A stretch of 64,000 bases of DNA from Chaetoceros tenuissimus (taxonomy: Eukaryota; Bacillariophyta; Thalassiosirophyceae; Chaetocerotales; Chaetocerotaceae). The notes under the pieces are model-generated. The model saw only the letters and a program-made list of their open reading frames with translations. It ran no database searches and was not told the DNA's origin. Below, piece after piece: positions 9,649 through 20,089 of this stretch. The position numbers were made by a program, and so were the translations under genes. The stretch spans positions 1,178,001-1,242,000 of the forward strand of contig BLLK01000051.1 of the NCBI GenBank assembly GCA_021927905.1, read 5' to 3'. Every line of letters starts with the position of its first letter. The first letter of the stretch is position 1.

Positions 9649-12600
9649 CTATTCATGTCTTTGTCGTTTGTTATATGCTTTCAGAACTTCCTCAATCAAA
9701 ATAATAGGAGCTGCCCATATAAAAATTGTTTGCCATTGTTCAAGTGAAAGTGGGACGACACCAAAGCTTTCTGCGATAAATGGCAATCCCAAGCTTCCAC
9801 TGTATAGAATGCCCAAATGAATTAGAAATGGAACCATGACTGCAACGCACAATATTGGATTACGTTGGGGTGGAACTTCAAATATGGAATTGTCCAGCGA
9901 GACTGTACATAAAGCTTTTATTAATTCCAAAGTGACCAACTCGCTCATTGCCAGTGTTTGCGGTAAAGCTAATGATGGTTGAGTGAATGCGTCACATATT
10001 GATGAGTCGGAAGCCCACTCTGAACAAGACGACCATGATGAGATTTGATCGAGTGTAAATCCATTTTCTATGTAATTTGAAGCGAAAATACCGACTGTTG
10101 CAATCCCTATGTACAAACCAATCGTAGCAAATCTCACCAAGGACCACTGATTGATTAAGTTTTCATCGCGATCCCTTGGAGGTTTTCTCATGATATCCTT
10201 TTCGGTTGGGTTCCATCCCAAAGCAGTAGCTGGAGGTCCATCTGTGATTAAATTAATCCATAGTAGTTGCTGAGCAGATAGAATAGAAGGAAAACCTCCA
10301 ATTGTAGCCAAGAATACTGCAAATACTTCACCAACGTTGCAACTAATTAGAAAGTCAATGAATGCTTGCATATTTGCATAGATAGATCTCCCAGTTTCAA
10401 TACCTTGAACGATTGTGGAGAAGCTATCATTGACGAGAATCATATCAGATGCCTCCTGCAAGTAGAATGAAGATGCAATAATTGAGTTTCCAAAGAATTG
10501 CACAAATAAATCTTCCCAATTTTATATTACTCACTTTTGCCACCTCCGTCCCGCTCCCCATGGCAATTCCTAAGACGAAATTTTTGACTTCAGTGATTTC
10601 TCAATCTGTAGTTAAAAAATACAACACAGATACTTGTACTTACCTATGTTTGCTTGCTTCAACGCAGGTGCATCATTCACTCCATCTCCTGACATAGAAA
10701 TAATTTCTCCATTTGATTGTAAAAGTTTCACTATTTTTGACTTGTCACTTGGTTCTGCTCGGTAGAAAACAAAGTTACTCCTGTCAAGTTGTTCTTTCTG
10801 CTCTTCTACAGGTCTACCAAAGAAATCTCTGCTAAAAGCTTTCACCTCAGATGTATCTGACGTGAAAATACCTAACTCTTTCGCTATAGCAATAGCTGTA
10901 TCTTTACTGTCTCCAGTGATCATAGCAATGCGAACCCCGGCATCTTCACATTCTTTGATACTTTCTTTCGCACTAGCCCGAGGTGGATCTTTCATTCCGA
11001 CAATAGCCGCGATGGTAAGATCCGATTCAATTGTTTCAAACATATTGGAACTTTGCAACATGTCACTATATTCTTTGACAGAAGCCTCCTTCGTCGCTAG
11101 TAGAAGACATCGAAGTGGTCTCGAGCTCAAGTTTTCAATTTGAGATTCTAATTCCTCTCGGATGGTAGAAGTGATCTCAATGATTTTACCATCCCGAAGT
11201 TTAATGTATGAACACCTTTCAAGCAAGTCACTTGGCGCTCCTTTTACTAGTAATCGTTCTGTACCAGTTTCTTCATTTTGACAAAGTGTACTCATGCTCT
11301 TTCTATCTCTATCAAAATCTAGAGTCGCAATCCTATTCCATTGTCTGTCCCAGGTATCCTTTGCATTTCGAACTTCGTCTCCTTCTGCTGCATTGACTTT
11401 CTCTCCTAATACCAAAAGGGAACCTTCTGTTGGTTCACCAATAATACTATAAGTTCCATCTTCACTAGATTTTACCAACTGTGCATCATTGCACCCAAAA
11501 CAAATGGAGGTTGTGTCGACCAAAGCTCCTTCAGGATAAATAACAGTTTCTTCATTCTCCAAACCAGAAATTTCCCCAAAGGGATCATATGAATCACCCT
11601 CTATTTTGTGTTCGAAAAAGGTTTTACCATCACTTTCTAATATTACAAGCGAAGTGCAAGTCATCTGATTTGATGTAAGAGTGCCGGTCTTGTCTGTGGC
11701 AATCACTGATACGCACCCCAAAGTTTCTACAGAAGGCAAACTTCTCACTAATATCACATGCAAAGTGTAAGACATTCTCCAAGCAGATACTCTCTGTAAA
11801 AGTTTATCAATATTCCTACTTACCTATAACGTTTTGTTTTGCTAATCGCCTAGTTCCCAACGCAAGTACCAGTGTAATCACAGCCGGTAACCCTTTTGAG
11901 TTGAAAAGATAAAATAAGAAGATTGTCCACGGGAATTAGGTAATAATGAACTTTCAGAGAATAAAACCTTACCTTCTGGTATAGCTGCTACACCCAAAGC
12001 TACAGCTACTTTCAAATAATAGATCCCACCTTCAAAGACTGATGAAAATGAAGGGTCATCAAATCGAGGAATAGATACCAACCAAACCAAGAAACAAATA
12101 ATTGCGATTAGCTTGGCAAGTTGTTCACCAAAAACATCCATTTTTTCGTTCAAAGGGGTCTTGATGACAGCATCAGCTTCTGTAAGCTCTTGTATCTTTC
12201 CTATTTCAGTAGATGATCCAGTATTTGTAACTCTAGCTATCGCTTGACCCTTGGTCACCATAGTTCCAGCAAATATTGTTTCAGACTTTTCTGATATTGG
12301 CCTTGAATCATATCCATCTGAATCAGTCCATACATCTTTAGATACGGATACACTTTCCCCAGTCAAGGCTGATTCATCGACAGATAAAATTGATGATGAC
12401 ATGAGATCAATAATATTTGCATCAGCTGGCACTCTATCGCCTACTTTCAGTTTGATATAATCATCTGGAACAAGCTGTGAGGCATCAAAATTCGGAATCC
12501 ATTCATTTTTTCCATCTTCATTTCTTCTCAAAACAGTTGCCAATTTTGGCTGCATCTTTTTTAAAGCTTGGAGACTGTCCAAAGCAGATATTTGCTGCCA

Positions 12601-13128
12601 TGCACCCACTGTAGCATTCAACACCAAAATCAATAAAATAATGGCTGGTTCCACAAAGAAGCTCGAAAAGCTTTCATCTCCACTGGATTCTAGTGCTTCG
12701 TAAAAGGATGAAGCAGCACTAAGTGTTGCAACTGCAAGTAGGATTTGAACAAGTTGATCGTCAAACTGCTCGATCCAGAGCTCAATCCATGTTTTTTGTT
12801 TTGCTTCTTTGAGGCAATTGGGTCCATATTTTGCAAGTCGATGTGTCACTTCTTCTTTTGTCAATCCGTTGTATTCATTCTTGTTCTTTCTTTTGTCTTG
12901 AAATGATATTGGCTCTTCATTATCTATGAAGAGGCCGATGGAAGTTATTCTCTTGAATCTTTTGTTTGTGTTGATGTCATGTATGTATCCTTTGTTCTTT
13001 GAAAAGGAAGTAGCAAGATTTTTTATGCAAGATTTACTACTGATTGTGAAGGAGGTGGCAGGCGTCGGCGCCTTCAAGACCACCAATACACTTGCGAAAA
13101 CAACAAGGCCTCGAGATTGTTTCTTCAT
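9649..13128 (-). CDS. P2A-type (SERCA-like) Ca2+-transporting ATPase
   Basis: Five exons (complement): 11973-13128, 11824-11892, 10644-11747, 10535-10569, 9649-10455. The introns are 74-80 bp with GT-AG ends, and the exons sum to 1056 codons plus stop. P-type ATPase landmarks are present: LTGES (actuator), PEGLPAV in M4 across intron 1, DKTGTLT (phosphorylated Asp), KGAPSDLL (nucleotide site), MITGDSKDTA, and SGDGVNDAPALK. M5-M6 contain SCNVGEVF and NLITDGPPATALG, which keep the Asn, Glu, Thr and Asp Ca2+ ligands known from SERCA, so P2A is favoured over P2B. The first ATG at 13128 gives a signal peptide ending PTPATSFTISS; Ala-x-Ser-Phe resembles the diatom plastid ASAFAP-type motif, so targeting to a plastid membrane is possible. 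The alternative is the ER or Golgi membrane. Confidence 0.9.
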
Positions 13129-14373
13129 TTGAATATTACTCAAACAGTTTTGCACCAGCGTAGGTAGATCTTTTTAATTTTTTATGTTGATACTCTTCAC
13201 AGTAGAGATGCTTCTGTGTTCGTTTGATAATTTGAAAGGAGGGGTTCTCATTGTCGGCAGAAAGGTGTTCTCATCATTTCGCGCCTTTTCTACAGGGGCT
13301 GCGGGAAAATCACAATTGGAGGGGTATGAAAATTCTCAAAATTAGACAAAAATCATTGGATTTGGTACGATAGGCATAATCTTCATCTTCTGAGAAACCT
13401 TTTCTATCCGGCGGCTTTTTCTGCTTTTTACTTTTCGGAGTAAACTTCAAAAGAGACATCATGGAGGGAGTCATTTTTCATTTCATCTAGACATCATGGT
13501 ATCTTAATATATATTCATGTATTTACTGGTGTAAATTACGTTAGGGAAAATTGCTCAAAAACATTCTTAATAAATGTTCAAACAATTAATATAATATTTT
13601 TCTTAAATATTGATGGAATAGTTCGAAGTATTTCTTATGTATCCACTTTAATTGATATCGATTCTTCATAACTCATAACAACATATCGAATAACGGGACA
13701 TTTCGAATTTTCTCAATTTTAGTCCCTCTTTAAGCCTAAAAAAGCAAAAGAAAGACCAACTTCGATCATTTGAGGACAAATTTCTTCGTTTGACGACAGA
13801 TTTGGAATGTGGTCAATAAGAAATACAGAAATACATTCCAGTCAAGAATACGGAGTAATAGCAGGATCCCAGTGGTCATTTTGAGCTGATTTAAGAAGAG
13901 ATTGTGGAGTATGGAGATTAGGAAAGTAGGAGATAGCAACTAGTAAAATGCTAACACATGATGTCTTATTAGGAGGGATTCAAATGCTTATTATTAGAGA
14001 ATAACTCTTCTCCACCTACGTCATGGATGCTACTCGTAAATGAGAAAAACTGAGTCAGACGGCTTGAAAAGCTTTTTTACTCGGCGGCTTTTTTTCCTTT
14101 TCAAAAGTCATTGGATAGGAGACATAAATGAATTTAGATTTTTTGAACGGATTGATTTGGTCTTTTTTAGCAAGGGTCACTTAAGCCTATTATTAGGTTT
14201 AGCTCATTCCCAAAATTTAAACAAGCCGAAAAGGACACAGCGGTCATCTTCATGAAAATGTCCATTCAGAATCGAAAAAATTTGGCATGGAGGAGGGATG
14301 AGCTCAATAAAACACAATAACAACACATACTACACAGACAAGCTCATAAAAACAAAAAAACAAAATTAAAATC
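13129..14373. other. Intergenic, about 1.2 kb, with a motif shared by M11 promoters
   Basis: No gene is supported; the 71-codon frame at 14040-14255 is Phe/Lys-rich translated AT DNA. TAACGGGACATT occurs at 13691 and recurs upstream of M11 genes B (19942) and C (29275). A GGCGGCTTTTT motif occurs twice, near 13411 and 14082. The last 100 bp before 14374 are A-rich, as expected for a 5' UTR. Confidence 0.5.
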
Positions 14374-16808
14374 ATGAAATTTTCTACAGCAAGCATTATT
14401 ATCGCATCCCTTGCATCCTTTGCAAATGGAAAGAAGGTAAGTCATTTTCTAAACCTATATTTTTTCTTCTTCTTAGCCTTCTCAGCTAGTAGCAATAATG
14501 ATGAATCTCACCTTGTCACACCAATCTTGTCAAATCCAATAGCTATCTTCCATCTCCAAGACAACCTTAAAGAATGTACCTACACGTCGTCTTCAGCAGG
14601 AAGGATGTGTTTTGCTCCTCAAGCAAATCATTTATGAAGATCATGAAGAGGAACAAATCGAGTGTTATGATGAGTCTACAAGTCAGTTTGTATCTCTATC
14701 GGCTTTTGAGTCTCATATTTTAGAGATGGTGAAATCTGGTACTATCGAGAGTGGTGCAGCGACTTTGATGCAGGAAGGTGCTTATTTTGATGATGAGAAT
14801 AGACGCTTGGTCTTGAATGGAGATGCCCATTCTGATTCCTTGACTATTGAAGCAAAGTCGATCGATCATGAAACCCGTCGTCGCAAATTGGTTACTGGTA
14901 CAAAGTCTTTCCTTGCTCTTAGAGTTGAAGCTGCAGATGTTTCTACTTCCTCTACAGAAAGTGAAATTTCCGACAGCTGGTTCGGCACCAGTGGAGACCC
15001 ATTGAATTTCAAGTCACAAATGGAAGCATGCTCTTACGACAAATACCAGGTTGTTCCTGCATCGGATGCGACCCATTCAGGCGGTGTAGCCAGTGTTACT
15101 ATCTCTAATACTGTAACAGGTGCGAGTGATAATGAGATTGTGAATGCTGCTATAACTGCTGCTTCTTCTTTGGGATCACTTTATTCTGATACTGATCACA
15201 TCATGGTTTGCGTACCTCCTGGAACAAATGGAGGCTGGATTGCGTATGCGTACGTTAACAGTTGGTTGAGCGTATATAATGATCAATGGTGCAATTACCC
15301 CAGTGGGCAGATGCATGGTAAGTTTTATCTCTCTTTTTTCACATTTTTGATTTCCAAGAGAACATTTTCTGACTTTTTGCCTTACGCTAAATAGAAATTG
15401 GACACAACATTGGCCTAGCACATAGTGGAGAGGATAGCACTTATGATGACCAATCTGGTGAGTTCTCTCAAACAAATACAAATTTGTATTTCATTTTACA
15501 GATTGTCTGACAAATTTCTATTGTAGGGATGATGGGGTACAGCTACAGTAACGATGATGGCCCAAGAATGTGCTTCAATGGACCTAAAAATGCACAGCTC
15601 GGTTGGTATGATGACAAATTACAAACTATTTCAGCGTCAGGAGGATCATTTGACGGTAATCTCTATGGAATTTCCGACTATGGTACTATGCCCGGCACCG
15701 CTTCAGTCATTGTTAAAATCACTGGGTCTAGTGATGATTGGTACGTAAGCTATAACAAACGATCAGGTATCAATAGTGGCACAGTCGAGGGGGGAAATCA
15801 GGTTCTTGTCCATAAACGTGCGTCTACAAGTGGCTATGCAGAGTCAACTCTAATGGCAAAGTTGACTGCTGGGCAAAGCTATAATGCAGACGGCATTCCT
15901 TTACCAGTTACAGTGAATAACATCAGTACCTTTGCGCAAGTAACCATTGGAACAGTAACAACCTCTGCTCCCACAACAAATGTAAGTACTTTTGATAACA
16001 TTTTGGAGGACTATCCTTTTCTTTTAGTTTATCACGTTCTAAAATCAAACTTTCCATCTTCTTCCACCAGCCAACAAGCTCCCCAACTGCTTCCCCGACA
16101 AAGGCCCCAACTTCAGGCCCTACAACTGCAGTTACTCCAAGTCCTTCTCAAGCACCGACGAGCTCTCCAACATCAAGTCCTTCTCAAGCACCGACGAAGG
16201 CACCAACCTCTCCTCCGGTTTCAGCTCCGACATCTGCACCTTCGAAAGCTCCGACAAGCTCTCCAACTTCTGCGGTAAGTATTTCTATTGCGGTTTCCCA
16301 TATCTGTACTTTTTCAAATTGTGAAGTATCTCATATATAATTATTTGTCTATACCAGCCAACCAAAGCACCTACATCTGCCCCGGTTACACCTCCTCCAA
16401 CTTCTTCACCAACTTCTGCACCAACGAGCTCTCCAACTTCTGCGGTAAGCATACATAGTCAAATTCGTTCTTGTACATTTTCATATGTTTCAATATCTCA
16501 TCTATAATAATTCATTTCAACAGCCAACTAAAGCACCTACCTCTGCCCCAGTTGCACCTCCTCCAACTCCTTCACCAACTTCTTCGCCAACTTCCCCTCC
16601 AGTTGAATTCGATTGTTCTAGACTTTCATCCAAAAGAGGACGTTGCAAAAGAAAGGTGGGATGTGCATTCAACAGATTCACCAGGACTTGTATCACCGCC
16701 CCTACCACTGCTGAGTGTGTAAGCTTCAATAACAAACAGGGAAGATGCAGAAAGTCAGGATGCTTTTTCAATTTGAATACTCGTCAATGCTCTGGGTTTT
16801 ACGACTAA
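14374..16808 (+). CDS. M11 (gametolysin-like) metalloprotease A, secreted
   Basis: Seven exons: 14374-14436, 14543-15317, 15395-15457, 15527-15981, 16071-16274, 16358-16444, 16524-16808; total 643 aa. Exon 1 is a signal peptide (MKFSTASIIIASLASFANG). The catalytic zinc motif HExxHxxGxxH is HEIGHNIGLAH, split by intron 2 after the first base of the Glu codon. The downstream [12 protein letters not shown] block with its conserved Met fits a metzincin Met-turn. After the catalytic domain come Pro/Thr/Ser-rich linkers, each a separate phase-0 exon ending PTSA, and a Cys-rich tail with two units of the type RGRCKRKVGCAFNxxTRTC. It lacks the Gly/Asp 'DSYGDGICC' domain and the long Ser/Pro stalk of B and C. 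M11 enzymes degrade extracellular matrix glycoproteins in volvocine algae; the substrate here is unknown. The exon 2 acceptor at 14542 is the least certain boundary. Confidence 0.8.
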
Positions 16809-17349
16809 GAATTTCTCTTTCCAATATTCATGAACTTTACATTTTGGATTATTGCGATGAAGTCATGTTTGCTTACATGTAGCTAATATAAAAAAAAGAA
16901 ATAATATAATAACGAAAGTATAAATTACATCCATTAAATATTCTATCCAAATTATCTCATTTGGGTTTGGCTGCGAATTTAATTTTTGAAATGCGGATGG
17001 CGGCCTTTCTAATTTAGCTAATGTGACTTTCTAGATTTTTCGAATTCCCGAAAGTAGAAAACTAGAACATTGCAGTGAGTGAAAGTTTGGAGGCCAAAAC
17101 CATGTACCAAAGTAAAATAATGGAAATAAATCATGAAAAAATTCTCTGTTTGAATAAATAAAAATACACGCAATATGAATATTGTATGGTTTGCAGCTAG
17201 AATTTGAAATTCCCATATTTTTATAAAAATTACCAATGGTAAGTAATTCCAGAAACTTGAACGAGTTATATATGCATTCTTTGATGCAATGGTCATCATA
17301 AGTACATAAAATATTTATTGTATAGAGTCATTTCTCTATCTCTTCAGCC
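16809..17349. other. 3' flank of M11-A, copied at 34145-34682
   Basis: The stretch has no gene. It aligns along most of its length with the flank after M11-C: TTGGATTATTGCGATGAAG at 16843, GCGGCCTTTCTAATTTAGCT at 17001, and a run before the HSF stop codon. The homology continues into the HSF coding end, showing that the M11 3' end and HSF 3' end were duplicated together. Confidence 0.7.
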
Positions 17350-18162
17350 TCACGAATGTTTGGCTTCACCCATAGGAGAAGCAAAAGTCTCCAACATTGC
17401 AGAAGGCAGCCGATCTGGTCCAAGATCTGATTCCAAAAATCCATCCAAATCCGAAAGAGTCCATTGACGGTCTCCCAAATTCCGCTCTGGTAATGGCGGC
17501 GCTGACATATCTTGTAAACCAATAGAAGTTTGAGTAGCAGGATGAGGTGCCAAAGTAGGCTGCGGATATTTAGACTTTTTAATAGTTGCTGCAGCCATTG
17601 GTGTCGGATTGACTTGACTATTCCTCATCAAATGCTCAATTTTCTGTTTCAAATCATCATGATCACATTTTAAATTCGCAGCTGCATCTTCCAATGACTC
17701 TACTCTTTCTTTCAATGTTTGTAAATCACGAGCTTGCATATTCACATCTCCTCCTTTTTTAGTAGACCGCTGAATCTTTTGCAGTAAGTCTACCCTTCCC
17801 CTTTTAAAATTTTCATTTACAAATCTATATAGACCTTGAGTCGACTGTGGTAATTTTTTAAAGCCGTAGAAATTCAGTTGACGAGCAAAGGAGTTGTAGC
17901 TACAGTCGAAATATTTGGGAAGCTCTTGTTTTTCAAATAGTCTTTTATTTCTGATTTCGAGTGTTTCATTGTCGTCACTCCATCCTCCGAGATTAGGATC
18001 ACATGTAGAAATTAGTTGATAGGTTTTGATTACAAATGCAGCTGCTCCGGACATTTCTAGTTGTGCAAATTCTTGTTCTTGCTGTCCACCATACTCGTAT
18101 GTTTGTTGAGCTGGTGCCAGATCAAGAGGTGGCATATGGAACTCGGGTGCCAAGGGATTCAT
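17350..18162 (-). CDS. Heat-shock-factor-type transcription factor
   Basis: The 270-aa single-exon product has an HSF DNA-binding domain at about residues 42-134: AAFVIKTYQLIS, then GGWSDD, then LPKYFDCSYNSFARQLNFYG, the recognition-helix region of the family. A predicted coiled coil for oligomerisation follows at about 142-180 (LQTLKERVESLEDAAANL). The C-terminus is short and has no clear activation domain. HSF-domain proteins are the most expanded transcription-factor class in diatoms, and most are not tied to heat shock. The gene converges on M11-A, 541 bp away. Its last 25 or so codons are duplicated at 34683-34763. A palindromic TGACGTCA lies 178 bp upstream of the ATG. Confidence 0.9.
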   Translation of the reverse strand: MNPLAPEFHMPPLDLAPAQQTYEYGGQQEQEFAQLEMSGAAAFVIKTYQLISTCDPNLGGWSDDNETLEIRNKRLFEKQELPKYFDCSYNSFARQLNFYGFKKLPQSTQGLYRFVNENFKRGRVDLLQKIQRSTKKGGDVNMQARDLQTLKERVESLEDAAANLKCDHDDLKQKIEHLMRNSQVNPTPMAAATIKKSKYPQPTLAPHPATQTSIGLQDMSAPPLPERNLGDRQWTLSDLDGFLESDLGPDRLPSAMLETFASPMGEAKHS

Positions 18163-18339
18163 TTTATTTGTTCTGTTTGTATGACTGTTGAGTATTTAAA
18201 GTGTAGATAGTATTATTAGAGATGACTTCATAAGTAAGTAACTTATGGGTACGGTACAAACAACAACAGTTCATGTTTCAAGTTCAATTTGATCAGTTCG
18301 CAAGTTGTTGAGCGAGGAGAGGTCACGCAACTTTGTCAA

Positions 18340-18347
18340 TGACGTCA
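18340..18347. promoter_or_regulatory. CRE-like palindrome TGACGTCA
   Basis: A perfect 8-bp cAMP/CO2-response-type bZIP site, 178 bp upstream of the HSF start codon. The surrounding block (TGTCAATGACG, then an ACACC/GCACC...GAGAGA run) recurs with only the half site at 18924 and 28263, each followed by CTTATATAAGG. Function is inferred from the site alone. Confidence 0.45.
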
Positions 18348-18384
18348 TAGACACCTGAGAGAGCGGAAGAAAATATCTGCTTTA

Positions 18385-20089
18385 TGTAGCTACTCCCTCT
18401 AGCTAAATGAAAATGGTGTCAATCATCAATCAATCTCTTTATTCTTTATGCTGATCACAATAGTCAATGAATGAATATGATATAGTCTAGACTTTTAATA
18501 CTGCATTAATGGTAGTTCATTCAAAACTAACAAGGCTACCAACAAAAATCTGGAAAGAGGCGAAGAAAGAGTTTAAGAAACAGAATGGAAGCAGTTTTCT
18601 GTGCAACTAACACGATGGCAAACGATGAAAAAGAAGCAAGTCATTCATTCTTTTCTTTTAACAGCAGACGAGGAGACATATTGTGTGCCGTTCAAAGATT
18701 TTGAAACGACAGGATCGACTCCTTCCTTCCTTTCAATCCTATGATACATAATTAGGGACACGATGATAAAAAGACTAATTTTTGAAGCTGCATACCGATT
18801 GACTCTCAAATTGAGAAAGAAGATTGACACTAATCCAGTCGTGTACATTTTACCTATTGCTTCTTTACCACTCCAAGTGGAAGAAATAGCTACGTAGTGC
18901 TTTCTCTGATGGAATTCATACACTCTGTCAATGACGCTCATGGAACAGATGTAGGCACCGGAGAGATGGTCACTTGTTTCTTATATAAGGAACCACATTA
19001 TGGTGCTATCAACAGAGTTTCAATGGAGCAAAAAGATTGTCGGGTATTTCATCACTTGAAAGAAATAATATGTCAATCACTGGAGTTCTATTCCATGAGA
19101 GCAGTGAAGAATAGACATTATTCATAGGGATGCAGTTTCGTTGCCAATTTGTGTGTGCTTGGATGAATTCTCATTCATATCTGGAATATGTTGAAAAACT
19201 GTGACAATTATGAATGGATAATATGCATTTATTGCTTTCCTCGGAATAGATGTACGAATGTGATTATCTCTATGCTTCGCGTTGCATTTTCATACTGGAG
19301 CAATTACTTTCATTTCAGAAAAACCACAACATGAATGTAGAATCTCTTTTCTCTCCGAAATTGAAGGAAACAGAAGGCTTAGAATCATCATTGCAACATC
19401 ACTGCGTGGATTGTGAAAAGAAAGCGACCATACTGTGGTTATTTTGGATAATTTGAAAAAACATGTCATAGTTCTTGAACAATGCAATCTCATGGGAAAA
19501 TGGGAAGGTGGAAATAATATGGACGATTTCTTGAGACCATGTAAGTAATATACTTTGGTATGCCCCCTTTGAATATAGGTATCTCTGTCAAAGCTAAATA
19601 TATTTCAAATATAGCCAATCATGGTTCATGCGTTTTTGAAAGGATTGTATTTTTGAGAACATTACTTTTTCTCTTTACAGATTCATTTCTTCATCGGCAA
19701 GAATCGATTAAGCTCGTAAAGTTGCAAAACATTCTGAAAATATCACATTTTCAAATCACCACCATTTACCTCCATCCTATTTATTGGGCTATGGATCGTA
19801 TCAAAATGGGAATATTTGAAAATATCACATTTTCACATCCACAAATTGCTTTACTCGTATTTGTACATGATTACTAGTTCAGTCAAATCTGTTGGATAAT
19901 TCGGAGAAATCGGAATAGTTATACAAACACGCGGGTTCTGATAACGGGACATTCTCAATTTTCTGAAAATATCACTATTTCACAGAAACACATTACTTTT
20001 ACTACGCTTGGATCAAGTCAAATCTTTTCAACAGTTTCATTATTCCCAGTCCAAGATATCTGCACACTTACTGCTTCTTTTCCAATAAC
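18385..20089 (+). repeat. Duplicated upstream block of M11-B (copy at 27903-29419)
   Basis: From GTAGCTACTCCCTCTAGCTAAAT (about 18386) to the M11-B start, this DNA aligns colinearly, with indels, to 27903-29419 before M11-C. Shared anchors include AACACGATGGCAAACGATGA, TTTCTTATATAAGGA, GATTGTC..GTATTTCATCACTTG and GAATCGTATCAAAA. The indels are not multiples of three, and the short frames inside (18645-18941, 19560-19877) are not conserved in the copy, so no gene is called. An indel of about 170 bp near 18735-18905 is absent from the second copy. Confidence 0.75.
19736..19981. promoter_or_regulatory. Repeated palindromic element upstream of M11-B
   Basis: The 17-mer GAAAATATCACATTTTC occurs at 19736-19752 and 19818-19834, and a variant GAAAATATCACTATTTC at 19965-19981, the last about 110 bp before the ATG. 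It is an imperfect palindrome (GAAAAT-5-ATTTTC). TAACGGGACATT lies at 19942. A role as a factor-binding site is inference from position, repetition and symmetry. Confidence 0.4.

Noticed and set aside
13129-13155. Upstream extension of the Ca-ATPase to a GTG at 13155
   Set aside because: The first ATG is at 13128 and begins the signal peptide; a GTG start is not expected in a eukaryote.
16071-16278. Gln/Leu/Arg-rich end of a frame continuing past the M11-A exon 4
   Set aside because: It reads the linker exon in the wrong frame. The splice at 15981/16071 restores the [10 protein letters not shown] frame.
18645-18941. 98-codon minus-strand frame and its partial match at 28041-28259
   Set aside because: Indels between the copies are not multiples of three and one copy lacks about 170 bp, so the frame is not conserved.
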